This document shows, piece after piece, positions 5,122-8,144 of a DNA stretch of 8,144 nucleotides. The translations under genes were made by a program, and so were the position numbers. The stretch's first letter is position 1. Every line of letters starts with the position of its first letter. Source of the stretch: an uncultured Clostridia bacterium (GTDB lineage Bacteria > Bacillota > Clostridia > Christensenellales > UBA3700); contig CAMWPK010000062.1 in assembly GCA_947176115.1 (NCBI GenBank), positions 1-8,144 of the forward strand, read 5' to 3'. Under the pieces are notes generated by a model that saw only the letters and a list, made by a program, of their open reading frames with translations, had not been told where the DNA came from and ran no database searches.

Positions 5122-7146
5122 TTATTTTATCGCCGTACCCTCCGGTACCATATCGTCTACGAATATAACTTTACAACCGCAAGCGTTGTTTGTACCTGCG
5201 ACCAACATACCGTTGCTTGTTACGCCAGTAATTCTAACAGGCTTGAGATTAGCCACTACTAATATCTTCTTACCGATAAGTTGTTCAGGTGTGTAATAGT
5301 GCTTAATTGACGACACTATTACTCTCTCTCCCTCTCCATCAAAAAGCGTCAACTTGTAGCAATTGTGCGACTTGCGTATCTCTTGACACTTGAGGATCTT
5401 ACATACTCTCATATCTATTTTTTCAAAGTCGCCAAGCTCAATCTCGGGCTTAATAGGAGCTACGGGATCAGGCTCGCCATACTCGACTTTATTGTCTTCA
5501 GCTACTTCTTCGACAACTTTTTCGGCTTCCTCTTCTTCCTTGGTCTTTGGATAAGAGAAATCTAGAAGCGGTAGATAATTATCGCTATCAATAGCGTAAA
5601 GGAAAAGATAAAGTCTAGGACCTTTTTCTTTATCTATCAACAACTTATAGACGTTCTTAAAGAATGCTCCTTGACACGCCTTGAGTTCTTTATCTTCAGT
5701 AGTAAGTCCGCGAACTCGCTTAGGAATAGCGTACAACTCCGTCTGCAATTCGCTAAGGTCGTACGTGGAATTTTTAAGATAATCATATAGTTGCGCTATC
5801 TCTTGCTTTTCCTGCTCGTTCAAAGTTTGATATACTTCCCAATTACGGGTAGTACGCAATTTGTTCATGTCTTGCGGAGAACACTTTTCAAGCCAATATC
5901 TTGCTCTCTCCAATCTATCCTTGAACTCTTCATACTTGAAAGGCGTACCTATTTTTTCAAAAACCAATTCAAGCATCTTGAGGTTGAAGTTGACTACGGA
6001 ACCGAGTTGAACGATAAGTCCCATAGGTACAGTCGAAAGATCTCTGCCTTCTACGCGAACAAGCTCCATAATTGACTTTGTCTTCTCGTCAGCAGTACCG
6101 TTCTTAACGTCGTTGTACATCTTGTCAAACTCAAAGTACTGTCTTAATATACCGTCGTCAAGACAGAAGTTAAAGGCCTTGAGAGGTTCGTTACGGGAAT
6201 AAAGCCACAGCAATACTTCCGGCTGATAGAGCTTAAGAAGCGTTTCCGGAGTGAGGTTTAGACCGCTCGATCCGCTCATCTTGCCTGTCGAAGCGCCCGA
6301 ATCGCTTATTCCTATAAATTCATAGCCTTGGAATATAGGCGCGTCGTATCCGAATATCTGCTTGGATATATGCTTGGAAGTGTCGTAACTTCCGTTGATA
6401 CTTGCATGGTCCTTACCGCCCGGCTCAAAGTCTACTCCCTCATAGCACCAACGCATAGGCCAGTCTATCTTCCAAGCCAATTTGCAATTAAAGTCCTTTG
6501 TGAAGTCAAAGTGACCTGCAAAACCGCATTTGCAACTATACTCGGCTTGCGCGCAATCGTCGGAAAGACTGTCTATCTTGGTGGTATCTCTTCCGCACTT
6601 TGGACAGTAAATACTCACAGGATAATAAGCCTCTCTCTCGCCATCTTGCGCTTCTTGAGTTCGGTGACTGTCGATTATATCAAATATCTCTCCTCTCTTT
6701 TTGAGAGCAAGAAGAACGTAATCCTTATACTTGCCGGATCTATACATCTGAGCTTGGTGACGGAACTCCATTTGTATGCCAAACTTTTGAAGAGATGCCT
6801 CAAATTCCTTTTCAAAATACTCCGCATAATTCTTTGCATCGCTATTTGGGAATGGATTTGGTACGTCTACGTAAGGACAACCGATATATTTTTCCATATC
6901 GTCGTTTACCTTTGCTACGTTGACGGGAACTTTTCTCAAACGGTCAAACTCATCCCAAGAGAAAAGCAACTTTGCTTTTTTGCCCATTTTGCGTAGCGAC
7001 CTTGCTACAAAATAGCTTGTGGCAATATCTCTGAAGTTGCCAATGTGAATAGATCCTGACGGACTGATGCCCGCGGCGCACACGTACTCTTCCTTGTTTG
7101 GATTCCTTTGTATTATTTTTTGCGCTATCGTTTCCGACCAATGCAT
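5122..7146 (-). CDS. lysS: Class I lysyl-tRNA synthetase with C-terminal tRNA-binding domain
   Basis: Charges tRNA-Lys with lysine using ATP, in the cytosol. This is the archaeal-type class I enzyme (often named lysK or lysS), unrelated in fold to the class II LysRS of most bacteria. The HIGH motif is HIGN (34-37) after SPSGSI, and the KMSKS loop is KMSGS (289-293). A Cys pair at 181/184 with CKC at 205-207 suggests a metal site. The helical anticodon-binding part runs to about residue 530. An acidic linker (about 535-572) then leads to an EMAPII/Trbp111-like OB fold (about 573-674: IDMRVCKI, VANLKPVRITG, SNGMLVAG), as at the end of many MetRS. Plain class I LysRS are about 500-550 residues; 674 is explained by this extra domain, which probably adds general tRNA affinity. 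The ATG at 7146 follows AGAGGTG at good spacing. Confidence 0.93.
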   Translation of the reverse strand: MHWSETIAQKIIQRNPNKEEYVCAAGISPSGSIHIGNFRDIATSYFVARSLRKMGKKAKLLFSWDEFDRLRKVPVNVAKVNDDMEKYIGCPYVDVPNPFPNSDAKNYAEYFEKEFEASLQKFGIQMEFRHQAQMYRSGKYKDYVLLALKKRGEIFDIIDSHRTQEAQDGEREAYYPVSIYCPKCGRDTTKIDSLSDDCAQAEYSCKCGFAGHFDFTKDFNCKLAWKIDWPMRWCYEGVDFEPGGKDHASINGSYDTSKHISKQIFGYDAPIFQGYEFIGISDSGASTGKMSGSSGLNLTPETLLKLYQPEVLLWLYSRNEPLKAFNFCLDDGILRQYFEFDKMYNDVKNGTADEKTKSIMELVRVEGRDLSTVPMGLIVQLGSVVNFNLKMLELVFEKIGTPFKYEEFKDRLERARYWLEKCSPQDMNKLRTTRNWEVYQTLNEQEKQEIAQLYDYLKNSTYDLSELQTELYAIPKRVRGLTTEDKELKACQGAFFKNVYKLLIDKEKGPRLYLFLYAIDSDNYLPLLDFSYPKTKEEEEAEKVVEEVAEDNKVEYGEPDPVAPIKPEIELGDFEKIDMRVCKILKCQEIRKSHNCYKLTLFDGEGERVIVSSIKHYYTPEQLIGKKILVVANLKPVRITGVTSNGMLVAGTNNACGCKVIFVDDMVPEGTAIK

Positions 7147-7189
7147 ATATACACCTCTTTTCGTTTATCGTTTGTCTAGTTTATTTTAT

Positions 7190-7218
7190 ATTCTAGCATA
7201 CTTAATTATCTTTTTCAA
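7190..7218 (-). promoter_or_regulatory. Promoter of the lysyl-tRNA synthetase gene
   Basis: The minus strand has TTGAAA (7218-7213), a 17-base spacer and TAGAAT (7195-7190), preceded by TGC, which makes an extended -10. The start near 7183 gives a leader of about 37 bases. That is too short for a T-box or lysine riboswitch, so tRNA- or lysine-sensing leader control is not supported. The promoter lies between the AraC-type gene's stop codon (7269) and the synthetase start, indicating separate transcription from the regulator. Confidence 0.6.
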
Positions 7219-7268
7219 CTAAATACCGTGATCAATAAAGCTCAATATTGCGAGTTTTGTCGCATTTA

Positions 7269-8114
7269 TTATACTAATGTCGATTTCGACTTATCAAAAT
7301 CCTTGGGGAACTTTTTGTTGCGATACGCGATAGGCGGTACTCCCACTATCTTTTTGAAACATATAGAAAAGTACTGTTGGTCAGAAAAAGACAGCTTTTG
7401 CGCAATATCGGCAATGGACAGCAGACAATTGTCTAAATATACTTTGGCATACTCGATTTTACGCTCCAAAAAATAGTTGTACGGCGTAATACCGAAAGCC
7501 TGCTTGAATATATGAATAATGTGGTTTTTGGTATAGCCAAACTGCGCGCTTAAACTCTCAAGTGAAAGTTCACTCTCCACCATCATATCCAAAGTATCCT
7601 TTATCTGCATAGCTAAACTGACTTTTTTGACTGAAGTAGCGCTACCTCTAATTGCCGTAAATATCTCAAAAAGTTTAATAGAAACGCCGTCAGTGAGTTT
7701 TTTGTAGTTGTTCTTGAAATTCTTAAGATAATACAGAATATCGTTAAAGTAATTACCGACGTAGCAATTAGAAAAAAGATACGTGTCTTTGGGCAGATAC
7801 ATATCCACCATTTCTTCCATCAATTTACCGTCGAATGCTACCCAGATTTTATGCCATCCGTTTTTCTTATTGGAAGAATATCTATGCGAGCTTCCTTTTG
7901 GAAGAAAGAATACGTCGCCGACCTTTGGATAATACGTCTTGCCGTTTATCTCCAAAATACCCTCTCCCGATATTATATACTCCAAAGCCATAATTTCCGA
8001 ATTATTACGCTCGATATTGACGTTGTCCTCTTTTTGAGTTTCGCCAATCATTCTTATCTTAACCGGCGCGTCTTCGTCTATGTAATGCGTAAAATTGATA
8101 AAAAACTCTGCCAT
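7269..8114 (-). CDS. AraC-family transcriptional regulator with cupin sensor
   Basis: A cytosolic DNA-binding regulator of 281 residues from the ATG at 8114. The N-terminal half is an AraC-type cupin (IISGEGILEINGKTYYPKVG, then DVFFLPKGSSHRY), which usually binds a sugar or similar small molecule. The C-terminal ~100 residues hold the two helix-turn-helix units: the first around LSLESLSAQFGYTKNHIIHIF, the second around SIADIAQKLSFSDQQYFSICF, followed by the family signature FKKIVGVPPIAYR. Such proteins typically activate sugar-use genes next to them. Those would lie right of the window, since the synthetase downstream is housekeeping with its own promoter. An in-frame TTG at 8135 would add seven residues but has no ribosome site. 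The frame closes upstream with TAA at 8139-8141, so the gene is complete. The ATG also has only a weak ribosome site. Ligand unknown. Confidence 0.88.
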   Translation of the reverse strand: MAEFFINFTHYIDEDAPVKIRMIGETQKEDNVNIERNNSEIMALEYIISGEGILEINGKTYYPKVGDVFFLPKGSSHRYSSNKKNGWHKIWVAFDGKLMEEMVDMYLPKDTYLFSNCYVGNYFNDILYYLKNFKNNYKKLTDGVSIKLFEIFTAIRGSATSVKKVSLAMQIKDTLDMMVESELSLESLSAQFGYTKNHIIHIFKQAFGITPYNYFLERKIEYAKVYLDNCLLSIADIAQKLSFSDQQYFSICFKKIVGVPPIAYRNKKFPKDFDKSKSTLV

Positions 8115-8144
8115 ACCACTTTTCCCACTGCTCAAATTTTATAT

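Noticed and set aside
6328..6996. 222-codon open frame on the plus strand inside the lysyl-tRNA synthetase gene
   Set aside because: It is wholly antisense to a gene with clear family motifs, has no recognisable domain, and similar antisense frames occur throughout the pflB and synthetase regions.
7147..7268. T-box or lysine riboswitch upstream of the lysyl-tRNA synthetase gene
   Set aside because: The predicted leader is only about 37 bases and shows no T-box sequence or complex fold, and there is no room before the regulator gene.
1..8144. CRISPR array, tRNA/rRNA genes, prophage or defence system
   Set aside because: No regularly spaced repeats, no tRNA-like cloverleaf or rRNA sequence seen, and every long gene except the membrane protein belongs to a known metabolic, translation or regulatory family.

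Overview
The window is a run of minus-strand genes from what looks like an uncultured low-GC Firmicute, most likely an anaerobic fermenting Clostridia-type bacterium. This rests on the oxygen-sensitive pyruvate formate-lyase pair, strong AGGAGG-type ribosome sites, sigma-A-like promoters, AT-rich intergenic DNA and Rex-type operators. The species cannot be named. No plasmid, phage, transposon, CRISPR or RNA gene is visible.

Layout in the direction of transcription (right to left). An AraC-family regulator with an N-terminal cupin (7269-8114) comes first. Next, behind its own well-formed promoter (7190-7218), is a class I lysyl-tRNA synthetase carrying a C-terminal EMAPII/Trbp111-like tRNA-binding domain (5122-7146). 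Then comes an uncharacterised membrane-anchored protein (4021-4980) and a small MmcQ/YjbR-family protein (3297-3650). Between these last two lies an exact 355-bp tandem duplication (3477-4188). It leaves one intact copy of each gene plus a truncated yjbR-like 5' fragment and a 3' remnant of the membrane-protein gene. Finally, behind a near-consensus promoter (3121-3149), come pflB (848-3076) and pflA (187-861), which overlap by 14 bp.

The leftmost 186 bases are a control region rather than empty sequence. They read as the promoter region of a further minus-strand gene that starts just beyond base 1: a TTGACA-17-TAAAAT promoter, a second extended -10, and a Shine-Dalgarno at the edge. The first promoter is bracketed by two palindromes matching the operator of the NADH-sensing repressor Rex (one perfect, one 13 of 14). 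The off-window gene is therefore probably a redox or fermentation gene, which fits its place next to pflBA.

Functionally, PflA installs the glycyl radical on PflB, which splits pyruvate with CoA into acetyl-CoA and formate. The lysyl-tRNA synthetase is housekeeping. The AraC regulator probably controls genes outside the window. I see no convincing wholly new system. The items most worth a second look are the Rex operator pair, the perfect 355-bp duplication (real or an assembly error) and the synthetase domain fusion.
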